This document shows, piece after piece, positions 22,015-32,386 of a stretch of DNA of 64,000 bases. This stretch comes from Capitulum mitella (Eukaryota; Arthropoda; Thecostraca; Pollicipedomorpha; Pollicipedidae). Under the pieces are notes generated by a model, which was not told where the DNA came from, did no database searches, and saw only the letters and a list, made by a program, of their open reading frames with translations. A program made the translations under genes and the position numbers. Numbering within the stretch: the stretch's first letter is position 1; every line of letters begins with the position of its first letter. Location of the stretch: positions 9,064,932 through 9,128,931 of the forward strand of contig CP099840.1 in NCBI GenBank assembly GCA_030062745.1, given 5' to 3'.

Positions 22015-24633
22015 GGCCAAGCGAATGAACTGTCGTATTGAACTGGTATCTTCCTCCAAAGCTATCGGGCCAATAGCAACAAAATTTTCTAGAGCTGTAG
22101 TTCATGTTATGGCCTTGCATTCCGCGAAGCGAGGTTGTCCTAAGTCAGGTCAAGCAAGATCATCCGAAGTCAACATCTGAAAATACTGCATTTCGTCGAA
22201 ATCGATCATAATACAATGCAGTGGGTTGTTAGTGGGTAATATGCCCTTGTATAGACTTGTATGCATTATATAGTTATTTTCCTTATTATACACCTTCGTG
22301 TACGTTAAGTGACTTACATACGTCATCTGAAGCCATCCAAGGCCTTCCGAGGCCATCCGGGGTCAATAACATGCATCATCTCAAAATGCCTTTGAGATCG
22401 TTTGGGTGGATCTGGAGAAAAATAAGTAATTCTTTATTTGCACTAACTGGCCCTGGATACCTCAGTGAACATCACCTAGATACGCAGAATAATGCCCTTC
22501 CCTCGGTCCGACAAGCGTGGCGCCGTTCGCCGCTGAGCAAGGATTGGCCGCGCGACCGGCCTCTCGACTTCGCAGCGCTGTAGTGACAAAAGTTCCCGAA
22601 CAACGTTTAAATTTAAAACGGTAAAAGATTATAAGCTCAGCAGGATACAGGCAAAATTATCATTATATATAATTATATTATTATATTATACGGCCTAGCT
22701 TTATTGCCGCAGACCAGGGGCGCAGGCAGGATGTTCTTAAGGGGGAGGGGGGCGGAGCTAACCGTGAATCGAAATCATACGAAAGCCGCTTGATGAAAAG
22801 ACGATGAAAATGGTTTTCGCAAAAAAATGCGTGCCTAAGTGGGGCCGGGCCCCCGGATCCCCCTTGGCTGCGCCTGTGCCGCGGACATGATCCACAGAGG
22901 AACATGAGGGGTCGGCAGTTCTTGCGCCCATCATTGCCAGGTTAAATCTTTTGATCGGCGGCATCGGCTGCGCGGTCGACAAGTGCGCCTGGGTACAACA
23001 AAGATACGACGAGCAGAGACGGGGACGAACGCAACCGTATCTTCTTCTGAGGGTGTGCTCATTCCACAATGACTGTACCGAGCAACAACGACCTGCTTTA
23101 ATATTGCAGCAGAAAGTTAATATGTTAGATGTAGCTGAGGAAGCGGGTCCTGCGTCAGAGGAAAGCAAAATTGTTGAAGGTTTCAAGAGTCTGACCTCAA
23201 CGTTGTCACCGATACTTGAGAGCATGGGTGACATCAAAAGAAGGCTCTTGCCGTTGTGCTCTGCTTTTCTTGTGACTTCGTAATCCATATCGTTTAATTT
23301 TACCCTTTGTGGGACTGAGAGTCATGACAAATCCCTCCGGTTTTCTGAAGCCAGTCAAAAAATGAAAAGGCGCAGAGATGCAAGACTTTGGACGCCTGTT
23401 CATGCATTACTTTTAAACTTTGTGTCAATTTTAAATCCATGGTCACCTCAGCTGACTGACCTAGAACAGGCCAAGTAAGATCATGCTCCAAAAAAGGAAC
23501 TGATTTAACATGTTATGAAATATTTTATTTTACATGAAACGTGGCATATTGACAGAACATGACAAATGTAACAATTTTGCTATCCCGATTTTGTAAAAAT
23601 TTGCAGTTCATTGATCTAAAGTTAGCTGAACTTTCGGCCTTTTTTGTTTGCCGTTGAGATTGTGGGAATGGTTCGACTTTGAAGGTTTGACTTTGAAGTT
23701 TGGATGTACACTTGGTAGGGGAAGCTGCCGACTTTGCGCTGCCTTTTCGAAAAAGGGGGACTGTGACTATGATATGGCAAACATTCTCCCATTTCTTTCT
23801 CATATATCTTCTCTGGTCTTTTGATCACCGTAATATCTGGTGTTTGAGTACTTCGGTCTTTGTCTACTATTTTTTTTATTTAATATCCAGTAAGGCACTG
23901 CAAAAGGCGCAATTAAGGCAGCCAGCCATATGTGCGCTACATGATGTGCCTAATTGCGCCACCATAGATATGATATGGAGTTCCAGTTACTTCTGCGACA
24001 GCAAAGAAAACAATACACCACTATTTGGTATATTTGGGCAGTTTCACGTATTGTTCCTTCTAATTCCTTCATATGTGTCCTGCATCTTCCCTCTTCTTCC
24101 TTTTGTTCTATATACCGCCATTCGCTCTTTCTCTTCGCTATGCACATGGCTTTAACACCCACCCTAAGTGCACCATCTCTTTACTGCAACACACGCGCGA
24201 CATCGTTGTTCATAAAAGTCAATGGAGCGCAACGTTATGAGGGCGAAATGCCGACAAGGAACAAAAACGAACATGCCTTCTTTGGTTGTGGCTGCCCGGC
24301 CACCCTCCTATGAACATGTTTCTTTGGGAGTGGCTGCCCTGCCGAATTCAGCGACAAAAGTCGCACACGTAGCCCTGAGATGTTCCAGCACCGGCCGTGC
24401 GTTCCCTGTGGCTCCACTTCTTGCACTTGGTGCTACAATGCCTTCGCCACACATCATACACGTGTCGTCTCGCTGTTGGACTCATTTATTTCCTTGCTCT
24501 TCTACTCTTTATTTTTTCCTCGAGGCTTTGCCTTGCCCCTGCTCTTCTCTTTTTCCCTTTTTCATTTTTCAGTACTCTAGCTTTCATGGGCGAACTAGAC
24601 AGCATTTCAGACCTCTAGCAGCAACGTTTACGT
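22015..24633. other. No secure gene
   Basis: Open frames at 22758-23288 (minus) and 22951-23283 (plus) overlap one another and resemble nothing I know. At 22714-22878 a short segment has inverted ends (CAGGGGCGCAGGCAGG and its near-inverse near 22860-22878) and G runs, so it may be a small MITE. TGACCT-type half-sites occur near 22140 and 23455. Pyrimidine-rich text fills 24380-24660. Confidence 0.35.
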
Positions 24634-26100
24634 TTTTTTCTCCATCTCACTTAGTTTCCGCGGTGCCGGGAACTGCTCGATGTCCGCATCTGTTGCAGAC
24701 CTATCCCCATCTGCTGTCGCCTCCATCAGTGTGTCAGTGATGACACTGACCAACTCTGTGTCAAGTGACCAGCTCTGTGTCAGGGCTTCACAGATTTACC
24801 GGGCTCTCCTGAGCGGGCAGCTGGCACGCATGTGGCTGTCTCGAGCCGCAATTAACCTCGCTGCCGGTCGCAGTGCTGTCTGAGCCTATGTTATGAGGGG
24901 CTGGGCTGCGTGAAGTCGGGCCAAGATGTGCGGAGCTGACCTGGTATCGCGCTGTGATGCCTTCAGTTCTGGTGAGATCGCCTGCTCGGCGTCCCTCGGC
25001 ACCCAAACGTTCTCCACATGCCGGAAGTCATAATCCCCAAATGGGCAAATGAAGGGAGGTATGGGCCCCGTAGCCCTGAACGCACTCCCTGCTCTTTCAG
25101 CCGAGGCAACCTTAAGGAAGGCCTGACCGGTGATTTCTGCCATCTCATACTGTGTGATGCGCTGACCGGGGTGGGCCCGCATCCACTGAAGGGACAGCTC
25201 GGCCGTCTCGGCCTGGTATGCGCTGAAGAACCTCACGTCCAGGGGCTGGATCCTGTGGGACGTGTGTGGTGGGATACTGACCATGTGGATTTGGTTAGCT
25301 CTGGCGGACTCCCATATTTCTGCGGAGATGTGGGACTAGTGATTGTCCAGTATTAGGACATCCTGCCCTCACGTGCCCCACTCATGCACTGGAAGTGCCT
25401 TAGCCAGGCCAGGAACGTGTCAGCCGCCCATCCTTTGACTGAGACGGTGAAGATCGTCCCCGGAGCCGCCCCACGCTGGAGCTGCTGACTGAGGCGTTTG
25501 CGCGGGAAGATTATTTGGGGCGAGAGATGCACACCTGACGCTGACATGCAATGAGTGGTGGTTATGTTTATTCCCCTCTCCGCAGAGGCCACTGTTCCAA
25601 TGCGGCGTGCTCCCTTCGGTGACATGACCTTGGGTGGGCGTGGCACCGTGGTGTTTTTAGTTTCGTCGACGTTGTGCACTCGTGGTGCACCGGATTTGTA
25701 CTTGTCGTTATGTTCATAGAGCAGACCGTAGACCCGCTCCACAGGATCCTTTCTGAAGCCAAGAAGGCGATTGATGCTGATGGATTCTGGCGTTCTCGGG
25801 GTGATGTCAGGGTGACGCTTTCGGACCAGCCGCATCCACTTCGTTCCGGCCATTCCTTCACTGTCCTTCAACCCGTGATTCACTCCCTTCATGTTACCAA
25901 CGTTAAACACAATGCTGCGGATCTCAGTCTCGGTAAGTCCGTAGAACCTGGCGCTCATCTCCCAGATGCCGGTAACTATCTGTTCCTCACATTCTTCATC
26001 GACAATCCTGCGCGAGCCCCTCTTCTGGGCACAAGGTGAGCACCCTGATTTACTTCTGATACGATTGGAAACATGATCTTGAAGCGTTTTACTTGGTATT

Positions 26101-26270
26101 CTGGAAGACGAGGGATTGAGGTGCCTATGGGATCATGTGGCGAAAAGAGAAAGGAAACGGGAGACTGGATTCAGTGTGAGAGCGCGTCATGATAGAAAAA
26201 AATAGAAAAAGAATCAGTCGAACAAGTGGAGTCGCTCACTAAAGTAACTGAAACTGCTACATGCACTAAC
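26101..26270 (-). other. Predicted intron in the pogo/Tigger transposase
   Basis: GT at 26270-26269 and AG at 26102-26101 bound 170 bp. Joining the two sides completes a Gly codon and restores the conserved helix-turn-helix text across the junction, so the intron is inferred from family conservation. Confidence 0.65.
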
Positions 26271-26357
26271 CCAAACTTCAGAGATGTTTTCTTGACAGAC
26301 ATTCCACTCGCCACGTTGTTCCTTGCTTCAGTCAAACCTCTTATGGTCCAGGATGGT

Positions 26358-27550
26358 TTAACCCCATTCCCGGCAAGGGGAGGCTGAATCCGCCCCCTCG
26401 GGTTTTTGGTTGCCAATTCCAGGGTTTTTGACGAAGCTCTACGAAACTTGGTGACCTTTCCTAGCTATTCCTTCTACGGATTGTGACAAAATTTCAAAGT
26501 TCTTTTTTGCTCAGGGGCGGAACCAGGCAACGTTTCTGGTCCTGTCGAGGGTAAAAGGAAAATGGCTGCCAAAAGTAGTGTGTTTAAAATAGACCTTAAA
26601 ACTTTATACGGATGTATAGGTGAATAGTTGGGCAACATACGAGTATAATTTTGTTTGTCTGAGGTCATTTTACAAAGTCAGGCCACGGTCAAAAGTCAAA
26701 ATTAGCTTTTAGAGTAATAATTTCAACGCCAGTTTTTCAAATATCAAACACGAAATATTTATGACGTAAAAGGGTGCCCTCTACTCGTGTACCAAGTTTC
26801 AGCTTGATATCAGGTCAGGGCACGGAGCTATGACCTAAAATGTCAGTGCGCTTGCCGTACATCACAATAGCCGTAAAATGGAATTCCTGAAATAGAGTGG
26901 ACTGAAATGATTGAAAACGTTTTCAGATAATGTTAAAGGCACTCGAGATCATTCCAAGTGACTCCAAGGTCACTGGAGATCATTTATGGTCAAAGGCCAT
27001 AAGTTGATCTGAAGAACATGTGACCAGGACAGTTCCCTCCTTCTTCATGTCCCTGATGCCGCCTATGGTGACATTATACAAATATTGTAATACCATTTGT
27101 ACTTCTTCAGCATAACATGACTAGCAGAAACCAAAAAATGCTTTTATCTTTTTTGTTCATTCAGTTGTTGAAAAAATAATCCCTCTATTGTTGAAACACT
27201 GAACGCCTACGAACTTTCTCATAATCTGAAATGTGTGTACCAATGGTAAAAGTCGCACCAATTATCTCTCTATTCATTCCAGTTTCATCGAAATCTGTCA
27301 ATAAACAACGGAGTTATAAAAAGTCCAAAAATACCCCCATTTTGACATTTTTCTCTGTATCCACCCCTTTCATAATTTTGAAAACTTCTTTTTTAAAAGC
27401 GCAGTTTACGTCATGGCAAATCGACTGCCGTTTATTGCGATGAAGTCGGAAGTGTAGTAGTAGTAGATTTCGAGATCTCAGGGGGGGGGGGCGAATCCGC
27501 CCCCTGCCGAGAATCGGCCATACCGTCTATCCCTCCGGGAATAGGGTTAA
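26358..27550 (+). mobile_element. Family A copy 3, inserted in the pogo/Tigger transposase
   Basis: TTAA at 26358-26361 and 27547-27550, CCCCATTCCC at the left end and GGGAATAGGG at the right, G/C palindromes inside both ends. Length 1193 bp; matches copy 1 in opposite orientation throughout. The flanks join across a single TTAA to restore the start of the transposase frame, which proves both the boundaries and the TTAA duplication. Confidence 0.9.
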
Positions 27551-27554
27551 CCAT

Positions 27555-29210
27555 CTTTCGGTGTTGAACCACGCGATCTGTGAGCTCTGGAAGAAGACAA
27601 CATTCGCTGCCTTAGAATGAAAGACTCACAGTTGTAACTAGCCAACACTTATCCATCGTAGACCCAAACCCACTCGTAGCAATGCCAAAATGCATCTTAT
27701 GCGATGTGGGATGGGCTGCCTCACAGAACGGTAAGAGGTCCCTGGAGCCCGGCACGGCGCTGGGCAGACCCGAAGGAGGGGGCTACATTGTCGCGTGCTT
27801 GGTAGACGATATGTTTGGTCTCTTTTGGTCCGAAAACGTTTCGCTCTTGAGCGGCCCCTCTAAATAAATTTGCCGATGTTTGAAACAAAAGTTTTCCCCG
27901 CACGATCCATTGCAGCCCGTGGGTGTCACCATGATTCTCGTCCTGATACTTGACTGACTCTCGTAGTATACTTACCTGACTCTCGTAGATACTTGGGGCT
28001 GCGATTCCATGATGAATGATATAACGCGATATTTTACATAAGTTTGCTCGGTCCGCATTGTCGCAGGATGCTGAACAGGCTCCTTGGGGGTAGGGGCTAC
28101 AGCTCCCTCCCCCCCATGAGGGTTCTGGTGATGTTTCTGCCTCACTCACAAAGAACCCTCTCTACAGCCGAAATCTGCCGCTGGTTCCGTCCTTAAATAC
28201 GCCCCAGACACATACGAAACGCTAGGACAACCATCAGTACATGATTATATGATCCTGCCCCAATTGCGCCACTGGCGCAATAAGGCCCGATAAATAGTGG
28301 CGCTAATAGGACAATAAGCTCCACTGTAACAAAACTCTCCGCAGACAAAAACTGCGCTCTCGTATCATCTCCATTCTGATCACATTTAAATCAGAATTCC
28401 ACGACGGATGCATAGCTTAGGATCACATTTGGTTCACGTCATTGATAACACCGTTATACAAGGATATCACAAGTCAGCAAATTATTTCAAACTTGTATTA
28501 AAACGTCGCGGACCTACAGCACGTCTGCACCACTACCGGGGAGGAAAAAAAGAGGTCAAATCTACAATGATGCCGTCTCTCTAAAAAAATATTGCTGATC
28601 TGGCAATCAGCTGTCGCAACTAGGAGATAATGGGGAGTGCCGCATTTAGGCAGGATGGCGCTCATTGGGCAGTTTCCCCTACTTCTCACGTCATTTGCAC
28701 ACGTAATTATATACCTAGACCGATGACTTCGGATCAGGTCACGTTTCATCCCGACATTAGCGACCCAAAACCGAGTACAGCTATTTGGTTTACAGATTTG
28801 AAACGTGTATTGGTTGTCAATATGAGTTTGAAAAGTACTAATATATGACAATAACTTATTTGACAAGGGTGACCCAACCCCACGTGGCTCAGGCTGACCT
28901 GATCTGATCTTTTGAAATATTATGCTTGTTTTCAGTGCGAGTACACTATTTCCATAAATGATAAGAACTGTACTCATGGATATCTCCTATCCTGCTATGC
29001 AGTTTTCCCTGCCTTGGATACTCTTATTTTTGGTCTCCAACATAAAAACCAGTACGTCGCGAAAATAACTCACCGCCAAATATTGAACTTTTGCATTGCG
29101 GATGTGCCCGCCGCCCGCCATCTGACTTCCGTGAAAGATGCTTTGGACAGCGGGTTTCATGATGTAGAAGGTATATGACATGATGCGATGTTATAACATT
29201 TTATGCCGCA
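27555..29210. other. No recognisable gene
   Basis: Open frames at 27721-28149 and 28498-28977 (both minus) have no family resemblance. The part nearest 27555 is presumably the 5' flank of the pogo/Tigger transposase. No RNA gene seen. Confidence 0.4.
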
Positions 29211-31400
29211 TTGTGTTTCGGCTATGATAATGCGGCACATGATACAACAGACGCCAGAAACGCTCAACGTGTAGGGGAAAAGAGGTCAAAGTTTGGGAGA
29301 ATCCACAGAAATCCATTAGATGACCACAAAAAGCACCTCAACCTGCTTATTGATTCAGCCATCGCCAAGATAGGAGGGCTGAAATTTCCACGAATCACGG
29401 GTGACTCTAACCCAGGATACTTCTACGGTAACATCAAAATGCACAAGGCCGGAAATCCAATAAGACCTATCATGTCCTAGATATCGACACCATCGCCTTG
29501 GCCAAGTATCTAAACACACTGATACCGGATGGGTTTATTCAGATTTTAAAAGTGGACGAGAGGCGTGGACTGACGGCATCCTTGGACGTCCAGAACCTTT
29601 TCACGAACGTTCCCGTCGATCAGACGAAAGACAATCGATGTCATCCTGGATTATGTCTGTCAACATCCAACCCTACCTCGACCCAAAGTTTCAAGAGGGG
29701 CTGCTTGCTGACATGCTCAGGACGTGCACCAAGAAGGCCCCCTTCCGATGCCCTGAAGGCAGTGTTTATTATCAGTTTGATTGGGCTGCAATGGGCTCAC
29801 CTCTTGGCGTGCCCTTTGCAGAAAACTACATGAGCTATGTTGTGCAAAAGGCCTTAACCCGCGCACGACCGTCGGTCCGTCCCGAACACCGGCGACTGGG
29901 GGGGGGGGGCAGTTGACTGCCCCCCTCTAACTCACGAACGGTTGGTCGCACGATAAAAATAAGCATACCGTTGGAAAGCCTGTCACGAGTAGAGCTCGAA
30001 ACTGGTCTCATTTTTAGTTTTAGATAATATGTAAGCCAATTTACGCCCTATATATGTTTTCTCATAGCCGACTGCATGAGACCGAGAAGTGGCCTGAATC
30101 TCAAGGACTGTGACTAACAACGCATAGGTAAAGGCACCAGCGCACAAGTAAATGTCCGCAGATGCCGATACACGTCTAATTTCCTCAGATTTGTTCAATA
30201 TATACGCCGAAACGTTGAGTTAAAGACACCGTCATTCTCCCGTCAGCCGTCAGTGTGCGCCGCGGCCGTATGCGGTACCAAATTGACGGGAACTAATTTT
30301 GTCGTTCCTTTATTTTCGCGAAAAAAGACGATCTTTGCCAATTTTATTGATCTTTGTGGTTCTTGTGATGGTTTCTCATGCTTAAATTTTGGAAAAATTG
30401 ATTAGTTGCCAATCTACAAAGTTGGCGGAGCTTTATTCGCGAGAGCCTGTTTCTTTCCAAAATATGCTACTTTTTCAACCTTTTTGAGGTTCCTGGTATT
30501 AATTACGACTGTGCAAGCTAGTTCTGCCATTTTCTACCCATTCTGAGTAATTCATCGTCGATTTTGACGGTGGTCCATTTTGGCCCACTACAGTTATTCG
30601 TGACCTGACCTCAGGTCAATGGCTGGAAGTCACTGATACTTTGCCCAATGACGGTAACTAGATGTCTGCTCCACTCCACACTAAAAATGCTACGGAATAT
30701 TCCGTCAATTTCCGAAAAAAACGGCGACACAAGTTAAAAATGGGCTTGACCTTAGGTCAATGACCCGGAAAATTCCGAAAAATCTGAGATAGCAGATTTG
30801 TTGCATTCATCACGATAACTAATCCCTGAAAGTATTACTGAGATATCTTGTTTTGCGAAAAAGTTAGAGGGCGCTAAACTTTTTTTGACATAGGTCTGTT
30901 TGACCTGGCCTAGGTCAAACATCTGACCTGACCTGAGGTCAAAATTTTGACACGAGACGTAAAATTGATGGAGCAAAAGGTACACAAAGTTTCGTGTTTC
31001 TGTGTTTGTTGGTTCTCTCTCAATCGCAGAAAAACCTCAGGGGGGGCAGCCAACTGCCCCCCCCGGTCGGGGACGGGTTAAATGACATAACAACTAAACC
31101 CTTGACCTACTGTCGCTACACTGATGACATCTTTGTCGTCATCAAAGACGAAGAAACGCTTCAGACATTGAAAATGAAGTTGGAACAAATGTAATGTCTT
31201 ACTTTCACCGTTGAAAACAGCAAACTCCCATTCTCGGACAAAGACACCGACGCCTCTGAAAGACTATTCACCACCAAGGTCTACGGAAAAGCCACCAACA
31301 GCGGGCATTGTTTGAATGGACGCAGCAAGTGCCCTGACCGCTACAACAGAAGCGTTTTCAAAGCTTATGTTCATCGCGCCTTCAGACATTGCTCTTCTTG
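29211..31400 (+). pseudogene. Penelope-like reverse transcriptase (broken, interrupted)
   Basis: Recognisable pieces: NPGYFYGNIKMHKAGNPIRP (29420-29470), LAKYLNTLIPDGF, motif A ASLDVQNLFTNVPVDQT (about 29575-29626), KAPFRCPEGSVYYQ and motif B AMGSPLGVPFAENYM (about 29730-29835). After the inserted element come motif C CRYTDDIFVVI (about 31108-31140, the catalytic YxDD) and KLPFSD near 31220. Catalytic aspartates are present, but frameshifts near 29490 and 29640 and a stop at 31192 disable it. The host sequence rejoins in frame across one TTAA (29854-29857 with 31082 onward). Confidence 0.85.
29854..31081 (+). mobile_element. TTAA-target non-autonomous DNA transposon, family B copy 1
   Basis: TTAA at 29854-29857 and 31078-31081; ends CCCGCGCACGACC and, inverted, CCCGTCCCCGACC. 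Subterminal hairpins GGGGGGCAG-TTGA-CTGCCCCCC (near 29902-29925) and GGGGGGCAG-CCAA-CTGCCCCCC (near 31041-31062). Length 1228 bp, no transposase frame. The body carries TGACCT/AGGTCA strings at 30600-30625 and 30897-30950. Removing it with one TTAA restores the Penelope RT frame. Confidence 0.92.
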
Positions 31401-31697
31401 GCAACTTGTTCACCAATAGATGCAAAGAGTCCGAAAATACTGGTGAACAACAACTACTCCCTTACAGATATCGACAACGAAATCAGACTCAAGCTGGACC
31501 AGCTGCACTCAGCAGAGAACACGACCGATAACGAACAGAACCCCAACGGCCAAACCTTCCGTCTCTTCTACGAAAACCAGATGTCATCATCGTACTAGAA
31601 AGATGAGAAGGTCATCCGCACCATCATCACTGAAAACTGCCAACCCGTTCACTCAGCAGACAAAATTCAACTGATCATCTTTTACAGAAGCCCCAAG

Positions 31698-32096
31698 GTG
31701 TCTGCTCTAGTCATGAAAAACAACCTCTCCAAGGATAAGTCACCTGTGAATGAAACCAATGTAGTGTACCCATTCAATTGCACAACTGGTGACTGTGCGC
31801 ATCGGCCAAACAGTACCTACATTGGCTATACTACCACGACCCTAGGGAGGAGGATGACAATGCACCTACGAGACGGCGGACCTGAGAGACATCTCAGAGA
31901 TGCCCACCATGTCACCATCACCAGGGAAACCCTCCTAAACCAAACGACCATACTCACTCGCTGCTCAGAAAAACATAAACTGCAAATACTGGAAGTTGTA
32001 TACATCATAGATTGTGGTGCTCTTATCAACAGGCAGGCCAACGCCCAGGGTACCCTCTCTCAGTGTAATGGACCCCCGTTTGGAGACAGGGTATGA
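31698..32096 (+). pseudogene. Penelope-like GIY-YIG endonuclease domain
   Basis: The frame encodes a Cys/His cluster (CTTGDCAHRPNSTYIGYTTT) followed by LGRRMTMHL, REHL-like HLRDAHH, and a C-terminal LINRQANAQGTL. The YIGYT with a downstream Arg and His matches the GIY-YIG domain at the C-terminus of endonuclease-bearing Penelope-like elements, which nicks target DNA. Upstream, from 31389, the same protein continues through SYSLTDIDNEI-like linker text and a stop near 31597. The domain itself is open for its full length to the stop at 32096. Confidence 0.8.
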
Positions 32097-32310
32097 GACT
32101 GTTCAGATTTGTAACGTTATGCTTTTCCACGTAGTCAACCGGAAGTGCCCGAAATTTTAGGGAGCACACGTTGCCAAATAGTTAGCCGAAACACTGTTCA
32201 GGTTATTTCGTGTCATTTCATTAGAAACCAACGATCGCGATAAGAAACAACCCTTACCCAGTCATTCCTCACATTTATGATATTTTAATTACGTTGTTAG
32301 CCAGACATGT

Positions 32311-32332
32311 CATATGTATGTATGTATGTATG
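32311..32332. repeat. (GTAT)n microsatellite
   Basis: Five to six tandem GTAT units, in the 3' flank of the Penelope-like element. Confidence 0.8.
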
Positions 32333-32353
32333 TGTAATGTGTTGAATATTTAC

Positions 32354-32386
32354 CTGACGATGTTTATGAGAAATGAATGAAACGTT
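32354..32386 (+). ncRNA. Possible hammerhead-ribozyme relic
   Basis: CTGACGA (32354-32360) and GAAACGTT (32379-32386) resemble the two conserved core blocks (CUGAUGA and GAAAC) of the hammerhead ribozymes known from Penelope-like elements. The first block differs by one base and the stem between the blocks is weak, so any activity is doubtful. Confidence 0.25.

Larger units (their letters stand above)
24634..27554 (-). pseudogene. pogo/Tigger-type (DDE_1) transposase pseudogene
   Basis: The start codon is at 27554-27552. The frame is interrupted at once by a TTAA element (26358-27550), resumes at 26357, and encodes a psq/CENPB-type helix-turn-helix (GLTEARNNVASGMSVKKTSL). A 170-bp intron (26270-26101, GTTAGT...TTCCAG) splits the helix; the two sides join in phase to give the family's FGIPSKTLQDHV. 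Exon 2 runs from 26100: GMAGTKWMRLVRKRHPDITP, then VHNVDET (first catalytic Asp), SAERGINITT, and after a one-base frameshift near 25370 LDNH-stop-SH (second Asp) and IPPHTSHRIQPLDVRFF (third Asp). Clear similarity continues to a stop at 24886, and traces persist to about 24634. The frameshift and stop make it inactive. Termini of the transposon were not found. Confidence 0.85.
29211..32100 (+). mobile_element. Penelope-like element (degenerate), split by a family B insertion
   Basis: Plus-strand coding pieces follow the order of Penelope-like retroelements: the RT N-terminal region, RT palm motifs, linker, and a C-terminal GIY-YIG endonuclease. Stops (for example near 29478 and 31192) and frameshifts (near 29490, 29640 and 31310-31390) break the frame. 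A family B element occupies 29854-31081. The 5' end and any flanking repeats are unclear; a possible ribozyme relic lies at 32354-32386. Confidence 0.85.

Noticed and set aside
22758-23288. 176-codon minus-strand frame
   Set aside because: No recognisable family, overlapped by an equally long plus-strand frame, and its 3' part crosses a MITE-like segment.
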